In this document: positions 33,501 to 47,300 of the stretch, piece after piece
Numbering within the stretch: position 1 is the stretch's first letter
Layout: each line of letters starts with the position of its first letter
Source of the DNA: Sipunculus nudus
Lineage: Eukaryota > Annelida > Sipuncula > Golfingiida > Sipunculidae
Length of the DNA: 64,000 nucleotides
Assembly (NCBI GenBank): GCA_026874595.1
Contig: CM049313.1
Location: forward strand, 74,576,659-74,640,658
Direction: 5' to 3'
Notes under the pieces: generated by a model
What the model saw: the letters and a program-made list of their open reading frames with translations, nothing else
The model's database searches: none
Told to the model about the DNA's origin: nothing
Position numbers and translations under genes: made by a program

Positions 33501-36500
33501 CATGATTCGTGTATTTTCAACAAAATAAGATAAATACCTCTGGAATATCTTCTATTGCTCAAGAATAAATGATATAACGTTGATAATAAGCACTGGTGAA
33601 ATAACAATATTGCTTCTATAAACGAAGGCATCATGCAGCCAAATTATATCATTTAACATGAACTAAGGGACACAAAACTAGCGATGGGTTAACAAGAAAT
33701 GTACAAAAAGCTGAATGGCTAAGCTTATACTGGGGTAACAGAAAAACTACTGACCAAGTAAGGGAGGATTCTTCGAGTCTTCTGTAGCTGACACGCCTGA
33801 CTGCCGTGTGCTGGATATTGTACTGACGATCAAAGTCGGTGCTGCTAGAACTGAAACAAAAAATAATATAAAAAACCTAGATGTGGTCGGACAATGGTAC
33901 ACAGAGGGCCCCGCGTTTCTGCTAGTGCTGGACTTGTTTACAAATGAGTGAAAAATTAAGTTACATTTGAAAAAATATCACAAACAGAAACAGGTTTTTA
34001 TCAATATGCATGAGGGAAAAAAATAATACTGGATTAAAGAAAATATGTCTGAAATAATAATGTGTGCAGTAGGAAATCGCCGAAAGTAGTCTGTTAGCCA
34101 TATTTGATTTGAGCAAGTCTGTAATTCAATCGGTCTGGAGCCCTCATTGGGACCAATGATCCCTGTAAATTTGGAAAAGCTTAAGTATGTTGTTGTTTAG
34201 TTATCACGCACGAAAGAAAATCAGCAATGGGGCAGTAGCGGCCATATTGAAATTCCAACAGGTCTGTAATTCAAAGGTCTGGAGCCCTTACAGGTACCAA
34301 TCATCCCTGTGAATTTGGGAAAGCTGCAGGAGGTTGTTGTTGAGTTATAGCACACGAAAGAAAATCAGCGATTGGGCTGTGACGGCCATATTTGAATTCC
34401 GTCAGGTCTGTAATTCAAAAGGTTTGGAGCCCTCATAGGTACCAATAATCCCTGTGAATTCGGGAAAGCTACAGTAGGTTGTTGTTGAATTATCGCGCAC
34501 GAAAGAAAATCAGCGATCGGGCTGGAGGCCATATTGGCATTCAGACAGGTCCGTTATTCAATAGGTCTGGAGCTCTCATAGGTACCAACCATCAATGTGA
34601 ATTTTGGAAAGCTGCAGTATGTTGTTGTTATCTCGTGCGAAAGAAAGTGTCACTGACGGAAGGACGGAAGGACGGATGGAAGAAAAGACGGACTGACACG
34701 GTGATCACTATAGGGCACCGCTTGTCAAGCGGGGCCCTAAATATTAAAATATATACTTGTGCGCAAAATATAATACATACAAAAGTCATTTCTATATCAA
34801 ATACGGTAATATTCCCATGCCACAACCTCGAAATTTTTTAATTTGTTTCAGGAAAGCTAATTCAAAACACTATAAAACAAAGCCTGAAAACAATCAGAAA
34901 TACAAGTTTTTAACCCTCGACAGTTATAAAGGTCACGTATGATTCTATATCAGGTCATCTGGTCATGACGGTTACTGAAACACACAGCAGCTGAAAGACG
35001 CAGGATAAGGGGCTTAACACTCATCTTCTTAAGCAGGACCTGCATACTGATTTTTGTCTTGTATTTTTTTGTCTGCTTCCCTTGGGAATGCCCATTGTAA
35101 GAATGATTGTAAGCCCCCACGGCCCAGTACTATTATAGCGACAGCGTGTTAAACGTTTCTAAAGCTTTGGGATTCAAATAATTCAGCATTCTCACGAGCA
35201 TGCGCAATGTGCGTCATTGACGTTTGCTGTGTTACGGTCCAGTATCCAAGCCTTGCATGATTTCTTAAATAAATCCAGATGTATGGCTGAGACTACAACA
35301 TTTACATCGCCCTTAACAATGGAATGTTTTAAATACTTTGCGTTATCACTTGTGATATAACAAGAACGATATTTCTTTTTCGAAATAACACACCTGAAAA
35401 CTTAGTGTTTGTCATCGCGTACAGATGTCCCTAGTGTGGCGGCCAAGGTCAAATGAATATCACTCACGTTCACAAAATATGTGTTTGTCGCTCCATTCTG
35501 AGCCGAGGCAATGGACCGTCTTATTCACTGACGTCGTGCCCTTCATCCGGAAGCCATCTTGACACGTGATCTTCGCCCAATACCTATTGTCTTTGATGAC
35601 GTATTCAACTGAACCATGTGGTATGTGTAGTTTGTCATCGCATCCTTCCCCCATTGCTTAATTATAAAATTTCAACCAAGAGTACACATTAATATATCAC
35701 ATATGAATTCCATAACGGCAAAATCAACCCCACACCATTAATTACACTATCACAAAAAACCTTGTATAGATGACAAACCCTATTCAATACAAACAGTATT
35801 CATGAAATGCGTTCAATATATCTGTGGGTGGATATATAACACCTTGCGCTTGACATATATTTCAATATTTGTATACAAAGCAATACACTCCTTTCAATTA
35901 CTTTCACTAGGCATGAGTTTTGGATGACTGGGTGCCAAATGGAAACCCTCCAATCTGCGGAGGTACGTGTATACTCGTACTGTATGGCATTAACAGATGT
36001 TATCAAACTAACACTGGATAAAAGTGTTCTTCCATTGATTACAATGGGACTTTGATCCGTCAAACTGTGGCGATGCGGTAAAACCATCATCATTATCATT
36101 CAAAGCGTTTAGAAACGTTAACGGTGTAGTTTGTCACTTAAACGTTAATGTCAATCCCTACATGGGAGGCTTCAACATTAGCCCCCGTTGTTAATTAAAC
36201 GCAATTTGAATTATTTTATACAATAAACTCTCAGCGAATATAACCCTATTGTATATATTGACACGCAAAAAAACACTCTTTATAGCAAACACAACCCCCC
36301 CCCCCAAAAAAAAAAAACGAACAAATTAAGGTTGACACGGGTGCATGTACCAAGTTTACTGCCTCTGCTATTCTATACACGTTTGGAGTGAAAAATTTTT
36401 TGAGTTACTGAATTCCCTGACGACTCATAATTTTATAAATGTTAAATTTAACTTTCATTTTGCAACCTTGACCTCAGGGGCACAAAGGTGAGCTTTTTTT

Positions 36501-39500
36501 TTTAAATTCTGACCTTCATAATGTATGAAAAAGCCTCGCTCTGGCAAACTGTTCCTGTCACTCTTGAAGACGACCTCAGCTTTATAAGTCGGGATGGTGA
36601 TATTTTGCCGGCCAATGCGACTGCATTCGCTGAAGAAAGTCCTATTTCCAGACTTGATCTCCACGTAGTCCTTGCACCCTGACCCTCGCTTGAGGTCAAG
36701 GTCAAAGTCCAGTATATTGAACCTGATTCTCTGTGTGGGCTGCACTGTCAAGGCCCAGTGACAGTGTGCACCCCTATAATAGTTGTTGGGGTAGCTGGGG
36801 CTGGCAATGTAACCTTGGGAATGCATGCTTCTTCTTATTACCTGGCCGCAGTCCTCATCAATGTGCCTGACTGTAAATTAATCACATAAAATACTTTTTA
36901 GTAACATATATAAACTATGAAATTGATACTGTGTTAGGATTTTTTATTCGCAAGGGTCTCAAATTCGCGATATTCGCGAAATCTGATATTAAATTTATGT
37001 CAACCTATATTTTATAGGGATGCGCCATATTATCGATATATCGGTATATCGCAAAACTGATTTTTTGTAGTACAAATAGTATTTCTGTTACAAGTGTAGA
37101 CATCTAAATTGGTTTGCATTAATGACAGGTTTTCAGTGAAAGCCGCTACCATGTCTTTAGACTTTTAGTTTAAGAAATGTCCAAGTAGACCTGATATACC
37201 AAAGATCAAATTTTCGTCACAAAAAATTTGCATGTCTTCTCGATGACTTATTGGTATACTAGGGATATTTCCATAAAGCAAAATGAAAGAAGTGCTCAAC
37301 GCGGTCATAATAATTAATGATTCATTAATATTCTTTCCTCTCATCTTATGATAACTACAGGAAAAAAAATTAAATGATCTGCCGTAACGTTTATTAGGTA
37401 ATTAAATTTATCATGATGAAGAATGAATTATAATTATTATATTAATCATTTATATATATATATTTATATATATATATATATATATATAAACATTTATTTC
37501 CTAAAAATCTAATACAGTGAAAACTATACAGTGATTATATGTATCGCAATACACTTCCGTATTTCGCAATATATTGCAATACGTAACATATAGAGGATAC
37601 CCAGCCCTGATATTTGATGTTTTTCGTAATTCAAAGATATAAAATAAAATGTTTATGCATCATTATGCAACTTGTTACGGAACCTAATATCAACAGATCA
37701 CGTATGCGTGATTAACATAAATTTTGTAATGGAGATAATAAAAATCGGAAACGCCGTGTAAGGGTTCACACGTTGGCCAGCCCGGCCCGGCCTGGCGATG
37801 TTGCCATGGAGCGAGCTACGCGAACCAAATGTCAACAATACATGGAACATCCGTGTGCACAATAAAACAATCATCTGTAACAAACTATGATCCAACCTGA
37901 ATACAGGAGAATGAGGCATGTCAGTATCCAGCATTACCTTATATACACTCTGTGGTATAAATCAATTACACCGTTTTATCTGTTAGAGATCTATATGCAT
38001 TTTAAAATTATTTATTACTCTTATATTCTACAAATAAGGGGTGATTTTTTTCTATAAGACAGATGTTTTCAGTTGCTTTGGCGTTTGATAATTAGGTATG
38101 ATTTTGACAACATGGAAGAACCTGACAGTGAATAAATAAGGAAAATGCTGAATCAACTATATAATACTTAGTATACTAAGCTGAAATAATCTGGATTTGA
38201 GTTGTTTACTTACCGTGGACACATCGGTATGTTACCCTCAAGAACTCTTGCTCGCCACAGGGGTCAGTGAAAAGTTCAGGGGTCACCTGAAGATGACATT
38301 GTTGTTTGCCTGCGCACCGCTGAACCATTGTCTTGTGCGCATCAAAGGAGCAGTGGTAGTCATACCGCGTGTTGCACATGCGCGCGATGTTGGAGGAGTT
38401 CCGGCCATACAGTGCGGAGTCGAAGGCGAGAATCTCGCCGTGACCACACGTGATCTGAAGCATGTCATTCTGGCAAGCGTGTGTGTTGAACACTTTGGTT
38501 CCTGAATAACAGAAAAAAATAATAATTTTAATGAAACTGTAAAAATAGAAGTACATTTCATCGCTCGATAACTGACACCGGATGCACCTAAATTTATGAT
38601 ATCTTGCCGGACTGCGAATAAAAAACTTCGTTAAAACTTTAATGTAAATACATGAACAGCATTGGCTGATTCCGATCTCAAACAGTGCGTCGTCCATCGA
38701 CGATAATTACTGGTTTACTACTATCGAAGGCTTTAAAATGTATAAGAAGCGTGAAACTCCTAAAATTTTGAAATAACGTGAAATATGTGCTTAACCAGCC
38801 AGCGGAAACTGTGAACGACATAAAAAAGACATAGCTGCATAAAGCAAAATTAAGCCTTATGGAACATAAAAAAATGAAGGTAAATTAAGTTTAAAGGACG
38901 AAACTGACAAGCTATACCCGTCAGTTTTCTGAAGCATTGAAAAGGATCAATAATGTTTGTTCAAGAACCATTGATCTTAAACAAATAAGGCGGAGAAGAA
39001 GTAATATCCTGTATTTAAAACGGTCTGTCACAGGACATCAAAACATGTACATGGAACTGAGTATAGAAAGTTCAGGTTTTCTTCGCATGATTGGCAAGCA
39101 AATAGGAATGCAAATCAAAATATATAAATCCTGCATTGACTTGAGGCAGATGTTTTTACAAAGAGTGGAGCAAATTCATTATTGTGACATTAATACACCG
39201 TTGATTGTGCGCTCAGGCCAGTTGCTGGAAACGGAACAAAGTGCCCGCAGACTGCAGCTAAACACACGGGGAAGTTATTAACCGGGATATGAACAGCTCA
39301 GGAAATCGATATGAATATCAAGACGATCAAAAGACGCATACTTTGGTAGTGTTTTGTTGTTCTTTTCCCCGGTCGATACGCTAAAAAGTGCCACATCGCC
39401 TAGAGCGGCTGCAAAATGTTTTCCGCCAATGACACTTACGTACTTAGCAGCTCTGATGAAGAGCTTTGAGGAGGACAACTTCTGGCCGCGCCGTTGCTCA

Positions 39501-42500
39501 GAGCGCTTCCATGCCTTCACTATCGTAAAGGGCAAGGCCATAGAGACATTAAGTAAGATTTATGAGGGATGTAATTTATTTAAACCCATATAAGAGCAAT
39601 GAAAAATAAGAATACATTATCGACTAACTGTCTGACATAAAACAGCTTTAAGGCTACATGACAATATAAGCTAAAATAAGAGATTAAAAAACCTAGCCCA
39701 GTGACGCATCAAATACTCTTGTAATAATATTGAAAGTCTTCCAACTGAGGATTGCTGGTTATAGCCTTTGAATCGGTTGGCTTCATAAATAAAATATTCA
39801 AATAAATGAACGATGGGACAGCAAAACATGTTTTATACGTCACCATAAGTAGGTACAACCTATTCATCTGAATTTCGTGAATTCGGATGTGACGTGCACC
39901 TAACAATGAGGCAACAAATCCGTATACTTTTTCTTCCTTGACTGACTTCAGCCGTCTGTATGGTTAAGGGGACCGTATATATTATAAAATTTAATTATAC
40001 GTTTCAGGCATCACAAATCCTACGGGCTTTATATATCTCTTTTAGAGTTTGCGTATCTCTTCCACAGAAGGACTTCAAACATCCACTATTTAGTTTACTT
40101 CTTTTTTTCCTTGGAATGAAATTTTAGGTTTTTGCTTCCAGTATCAGTCACGGATCAGGTTACATTAGTAGGCGTACGAGGTTCTACAACGATAAAAAGA
40201 TGTTGCCACACGAAGCAGCTGGTGGTGGTGTCCAATACACCATGCCAGCGAAACTTAATCCCAGCCTTGTGGACACGGGTGTGCGCTCATTTCCGCCAAT
40301 TTCCTGACGTTTCTCGGGACTTCCTGACTTGTGGCCTGTCACGGCTTGACGCAAGTAATTGATAAAACGTTGCCAACGGTTTGCCTTCGTCTTGGCTGTT
40401 GCCATCTTTTTCCCGTACTATGATACACCTGGCGCCAATTTACACTATTCATGGCAGAGTGTTGATATGCAAGGCCTATATATAGGTTTTTAGCACGATA
40501 AACCACCAAAGAAATTATCCTAGAAAACGCCTTGACAATGGAAGAAATTATAAATTAATCCTTATTCTTTGTTTTAAACAAAATTAGAATTACAAATTTC
40601 AGAATTCAATCCTCTAATTCGTTGAAATTAACTTTGTCTATTTTATGGCCTTATTTACCCAAATAACCTTAAGTATAACTTTGCATATTAGGCAGTGCCT
40701 TCAGGAAATAACTGAACTAAAGTTATACTAAAAGGAAAAAGACTTACAAGTTCAAGTAAATAAATTAAAATTGCAATCTGGAAATACAAGGTGAAAAAAG
40801 ATATTTAATTAACAAAAGGACAGAGCGCAGATTAATTGTCTGTTTATACATGCGCTCCAAAGATCTGATCTTGATATATCGCAGCCACCCCCCCCCCCCC
40901 CCAGGGATCAGTGATATTACATGATACTTGGGGAGTCCTGGAAACTCTTGTGTTAAGTTCATTATATAAATTATATAATTATCCAAAGCTGCAAGCACCC
41001 TGTCTTGGGAGCTATTTTTACACTCGAACTACAATTTCTGAAAGTAAATCACACACAATCCAGCAACCAATGAAATTATCGTAAACGACCCAACCAGCCG
41101 TAATTGTCTTAATTCAATAATTGTACATCGATCGAAGAGTAGTATAGGCCTACATAAAATCGTTAAACGGGGAAACTTTTATCAGTACTGATCTTCGCAT
41201 TTTACATTCTACGTATAACATGTGATATATGATAACTGCATTTATCAAAGTGTTTATTACTAACTAATGGCATTTTGCAAGAGGTTTAGGTATGTCATAG
41301 GTACTGCACATATGATCAGCTAAATAACTTTCTAACTGGATTCCGGAAAACCTTACGCTTGAAGTGTACCCTGGGAACAGGAATATGAAAAAATTAGATG
41401 AGAGATACCGTATACTTTAACCTATATCGTCTACGTATACTCATACATTACTCAGTATCTAAACATAATGAAAGAATTATTTGTTTTTGTATGGCTAATA
41501 CTGTGCAGTATTACTTGTATAATCCTCGTTTACATTAAACTGTAGCACTGAATTGACACTGAAATCTCAGTCTCCTCTAAATACGCTTAAGAGTAAAGGT
41601 GAATTGGAGAATCTTTTAAAAAAATTCTCTCGCCCATATGAAAGTCTTATGCTTCTTCAAAAAGAATTCGATCTCTATGGTTACCATCGGAGAATATGGA
41701 CATGAAATAATAATGCTATTCTGGAGCTTAGTAAGTCAAAACTAGTAAGGAAAATGTTCATCAAGTCAACAGTCGAACCAGGGGTCATAATGCAAAGCTA
41801 CAGAGGCCAGAGGTTTGTGAGCGAATTTCTTTTCCACCAGAATAACAGATTACTAGAATTACCTCTCCTTTGATACCGTCGATACCAGCTCAGTTAATAT
41901 TTTGATGTCCAAACTAAAGAGAGACTGGTCGGTGAGGTATGACCCATATGACTACTGGTTCACCAACTAAGCCACTTGTAGCCAAATATGTACGGTTCTC
42001 AGACACTATTTTTGAAAAATCAGTGCGGAAGGGCGATTTGTTTACCTTTTTTTGTATGTTATAAGAAAAAAATGTCATATGCTTAGGGAAAAGCATGATA
42101 ATAACAGATTTTTTTGCTAAACATGTAAAAGCACTACATAACAAAGGAAATCTTATCAAAATTGTATTATTTTATCTTCTTGAAAGATGAAAATCAAAAT
42201 AAAATTGATGGTGCAGGGGGTTAAAATTGATGCAGGCAGTGCCTAATAACAATACTTTTTTTTTGCCTAATATTAGAAGAAATGCAAGGCAGTCTATTTA
42301 TCTGCCGGTCTCAATCGTCGTAAGGGTATCTATTGAACGTACATAAAATGAGTCACAACGTTACCCACAATCCATAAAATCGGCTAACATTGAAACTCCG
42401 AATATGAATACATCCATTTATATTGTCCGTCTTGTTGAAGCATAAAGTATGGACGAGTTCGCAGATTGAAACAAGTGACAAGTAAAAATAACTACTCAGA

Positions 42501-45500
42501 ACAGGCATAAAATGACTGCTTTACAATTCAAGTGCTATGTTAAGAGGTATTTGATAAACAGCAGAATTTTCAGTCGTTTATATGTCTTGAAAAGGTTCAA
42601 ATAAATACTACATAGTAAATCTGTCTTATCAAAATATGTGGGTAAATACTCCGTTAATTTTACCGAGGTAATTTATATCCGTTCTATTAAAAAATATAAC
42701 ACAAGATCACGTTTAAGGGACAAATGCTACGCTATACTGGTATAAGTTAACGATGAGTACACAAAGAGTAAAAAATGAATTCAAGTCACAGGCTTACTAA
42801 AAACATTGAGTGAGCGGTGTTTTCTTTAGTGTTTGGAAGATTTTCTTTACAGTTTTCCAAGAAAAGAGTGGCATAAAAGGCACTCTGTAGCAATTACGCT
42901 ATCGCAATGCCCGGAACGTGAAGAGTCAGGCCATCAATTTCCCAAACAGTGCCTGTCAGATAGAGAGGATTTCGTTGATAAAACTCGCTGCCAGGTAAAG
43001 CCGTTGCTGATAAGAGGCCTCCGGTTTCACGCTGCACGGCCTGACTGTTTCTGGAGTATTTAAGAACCCCTTGCTCTCAGTTCTTGCACAGCCTTGGCCG
43101 CGCTGTACAGCCGTGATTACGGCATGTGGTGTATTTCTGGGTCCGTTTTATCTTATCAGTAATGACAGCACCTTCCCCGAAGTAAACTCCTGCAAAGTTT
43201 CTAGTACAATAATCTCTTCCCAGTAGTCGGACTGTTGTTACACTTCAATATAGCACATTTCCTCTCTCCGTTCGACCTGGCATTACATAAAGGCCATATC
43301 AGATGAGCGCATACCCCCGCCCTAAATATACACTATACTATACAACACTATACTGATCACGAATTTCATCAATTTGTGCTTCAGTACCCATGTATCCACT
43401 TTATCACAATTACATCTATATATAGCAGTCACCCTTCATATATTATCAGTCGCAGTCAGACAAACAGACAGACAGTCGAGAGGAATATGGACTGGCTCAC
43501 TTGACGAGTATATACGAATCATATACATAGGCCATTTAGGACGAAATGATGCAATTTAGTTCATTCGGTCATAATTGCTCATAACGGTGATTTTTTCCTG
43601 TGGTTTCTACCAAGCAGGTTGTATCATTCAGTACTTGAATTAAAACAAAATGGCCGCGTAAGAGTCACGTGCACTGCACAAGAGCGGAACTATCTTCTCT
43701 TGTACAAAACTTGATTAACTTGGTACAGTGGTGAAACTTGCACATGGGTCATTTCGGACAAAATGAGGCAACAAGGTTCACTTAGTTCAAGATGGTTGAG
43801 TGTAGGTGTAAAAACAAAATGGGTGTTCGTGTAAGTCACGTGATAATGTACGTGAGTTCAGGTGTGGATTTTATTCACACGTATAAAGGGGGCACATCTG
43901 GTTTTACAATATCTGCTAGTGAACATTCGCGGACATGCCTGTCAGAAAGAAGCCTCGTAAAATACAAACACACGGGGTTTATCTGGTTGATTCACATGGT
44001 GCGCGCATAACTCGCATACCCACTCAACGTACCAGCATTAATAGCTAGCACGGCCTGACAAGAAGCATTAAAATAAACAATTAAGTTCGATTCTTTACAG
44101 GTTCTTTCTCACTTTTTATGCATATTAGCAATGTCTGTTCAGTGCATGGAACAGAGATGACTAAGTCAGGACAATGACTCTGGGTGATGCATGCGGTACA
44201 GGCTTTCTAATAAATCTCTCCCCAGTCAGAGGTTGCTGCCGGGCTGCTGCTGTCTGCTCTCTGTCTTAACAGCCCGCGAAGCAGGTGCATTTCATGGAGT
44301 ATAAGACCAGATGCAAGTTGATATTCTACATATTTCACTGTCTGGGGATCAGCATGGTTTGTTTTGTGCAGGTTTTTTTTCGGGCCATGCACTGTACCAT
44401 AAAAAAATCTACTACCTAGAAAAGTACGTGCAAAAGGCGCATACCGAAGATTAGCTTCCAAAGAGATTTTCTTTTTGGAGCTTGTACTTATTTTTTTTAA
44501 CAATGCGTAATCACAAACACAGGCTCGTCCATACTGTTATGCTGGTTTAAGGGTAGAGATTCAAGCAGGTTAGCACAACGCATAAACACCGTTTCAGCAA
44601 CTCTGCTTTCCCTTCAAAGTGAGTTTCCCAATAAACAATATAAACGCCACTGTCTTGCAAAATAAGGAGTAAATACACTTTAATTAAAGTTCTTTTTATT
44701 TTGTCCAAAATTTTGCCAGCAAACAAAACCTTACAAACGGAAAGTCATCAAAACATGTAAACTGACATACTATTTATCTGAATGATTTAACGTAACAAGG
44801 CTGTTTGCCTATTTTCCCATTTTGAAAATTGCACAGCTTGTGAAATAAGTGGGCTATACAATGTATATTGCCTTGGGAATCAGGCATAAATGTGACATGA
44901 GGCAGTTTAAAGTGGTATTGATGTGTTGATTTTGTTAAATTTCTGTAATCTTTAGTGATAAATAGAAGAGAAGATTTAAAGTTCACGCTGGCTGTTAATG
45001 CAAGTTGTTGCAGTCGGTAAAGGATTACACGGTTCGGCTATATATTACTCAAGTAACATCGCCCGAGTTCATTTACCGCAGCCTCTTTCAGGGTATGCCA
45101 CCAAAAGCAACATAAAAGCCTTGTATTGTGCAGTTAATTACATATAAAGTTCGAGGATTTAATCTCCACTTAGAGTATAATTCGGACAGAGCTTTCAATT
45201 TCTGGGCACAATACTGTAATCCCATCAGAACTGCATATACGCAGCACTGGTTTTCTGTTAATTGACTTTGCCTAATGTGATGAATATCCTATCAACTGCA
45301 TGAATTGGGCATTCAGCTGACCGTGTCTAATTATATTGTTTAAGTAATTGTGCTTTAATGCATCCATGTTTAACGGTTAAATGCACATTACGGTAAACTG
45401 AATAATTTGACCTGAAATCCTTCTGAATAATTAATAATGTCTCTGTTATATCCCTACACAAGCAATCATACTGACAGATACCCTGTCTTAATACTTCTTT

Positions 45501-47259
45501 ACGATGCGGATTTCAAACAACTAAAACTTACTGAAGCAAAGGAAGAAAATTACACTCATAATAATATACACATTGCATCATGACCGTACACAAAAGACAC
45601 TTGACATAATAAAGATAATAAAGACTTCGTCTCCTTCCCGCCTATATCGCAAATCTTATCCCTTATCAAAATTGCTTTACTTACTCTGACTACCTATCCA
45701 TCTTAACACGTGCCTTTATCTGCTAAAAGCGCCGTCAATTATGATTACATTTTTGTTGTTTGCAAGCTACCATTCTTATTCTAATATTGATTGAAACATG
45801 GGAATGCATGTTGCGTGGCCAAGTTGCGTGGGTTGTAGTTGCCCTTCGAGGGCTTTGGGTTTCGTCCGCCTCCAACAAGTAAAACAGCGCCACCAACCGA
45901 GCCATGGAGAGGGCCTCGTATTAGTTATTATAACTAGGTGTACAATCCATGTAAATTAATAACGTTTATATAAAAAAACTGCATGATAGCGACATGAATC
46001 ACAGAAACATATATAAAAGATAGAAGCAGAGATACTGTATAACAGCGCAGATGGCTAATACAGCTGACTTTCGGGCAAAAATCAGGCAACTGAAACTGTA
46101 ATCAGAAGAAGAAAGTAGGCATGTCAGCACTTTGTTTATACAGCACTGCCAGCATGACAGCACGCAGGGGCGGATCCAGGATTCAGGAAAAGGGGGGTCC
46201 AACCCAGGAGAACAAATGGAATTCCTAAAAAAAAGGTGCCACGAGCACAGTAGGGACTACAGACCAATCTCAGGCATAAGGATCTTTCTAAGGAAACCAC
46301 CATGCAACAAAAATAGCATTGGGAACCTTAACCAAACAGCTTGGGGAAGACAATATGCCCCCTTTAAAGGAGTCAGAACCAAGATAAAGAAGAAAGGTAG
46401 GATTATAGCCAGGTTGGCCGGAATGGACCTTCAAGGCCTTCAACGGAGCATAACAGAACAACGCACACGGCTATGTACGTAAACTTTGGTAAAATTTGGC
46501 ATTTCACCCGCTTGTCTATCTGCATGTATGCTGTATATACATCAACCCCACCTGAAGGGCGCGTATAGAAACTGGGACTCCGGCATATTTAATCATCTGA
46601 TTGGAACTGGCACCGATCAATTGAGCACACAAATGTGGAAGACAGCCAGTCTACAAACAGTCGGAAATAATGAGCTGTCAATCGGGAAGGTCAGCTTAAG
46701 ATTTAATTGGTTACTGATTGCACGGGGCAGTCCGCGTGCCGGACCTAACTCCACTCGTAGGGTAGATAAATAATCTGAAGACGCGTGTTTACTTATGATG
46801 CTTGAAGAGAAATAGAGAATCCGTAAGCGGAGATCCTGGTGACAGCCGCAAGTTTTGAGGGACCTAGGGCCAAAGTTAGCTTACCCTGATTTTTATGGAC
46901 TTTCGTGAGGGTGGTACGCCAATTTTCCATCCCAATTTCCAATAACCCCAAAAAATCCGTATATACCGCCATTAGACATATTCATCATTTACATCACTAT
47001 CACTTTAAGGCAAATGATATGTTGGTATATGCGAGGAGTTATTGGCAGGCTTAGGAACTTTGAGCTCTTAAGGGTGTTTAATGTGGTGTTATTAATATGT
47101 TTTTTGTTCTGTTACATATTTTGTATCTGTTGAACGATCACAGTCAATTAAAGACGGGGAATCATTTCAAACAGAACAAAAGCACACAGGGCTACACTTA
47201 CATTTAATATTAAAATTAAGCCATATATACAAGTTCAAATGTGCAAGTACATTTCATTT

Positions 47260-47300
<41 letters not shown>

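Noticed and set aside
34479-34841. 120-codon plus-strand ORF
   Set aside because: Follows the last 144-bp units and right end of element C; a repeat by-product.
38197-38505. Plus-strand ORF opposite exon 2
   Set aside because: It is antisense to the lectin exon, whose eight cysteines, motifs and splice sites are decisive for the minus strand.
38937-39281. 114-codon plus-strand ORF
   Set aside because: Basic and low-information, without homology or splice signals.
40184-40405. 73-codon minus-strand ORF starting MATAKTKANRW with good start context
   Set aside because: No signal peptide or phase-1 donor that would make it a first exon of the receptor, and no known domain.
45520-45600. Alternative first exon (MMQCVYYYECNF...) with a GTAAGT donor
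   Set aside because: It ends in phase 2, not phase 1, and is not signal-peptide-like.
46132-46482. 116-codon plus-strand ORF
   Set aside because: Its start is the CAGGGGCGGATCCAGG transposon-end motif, a well-known source of false proteins.
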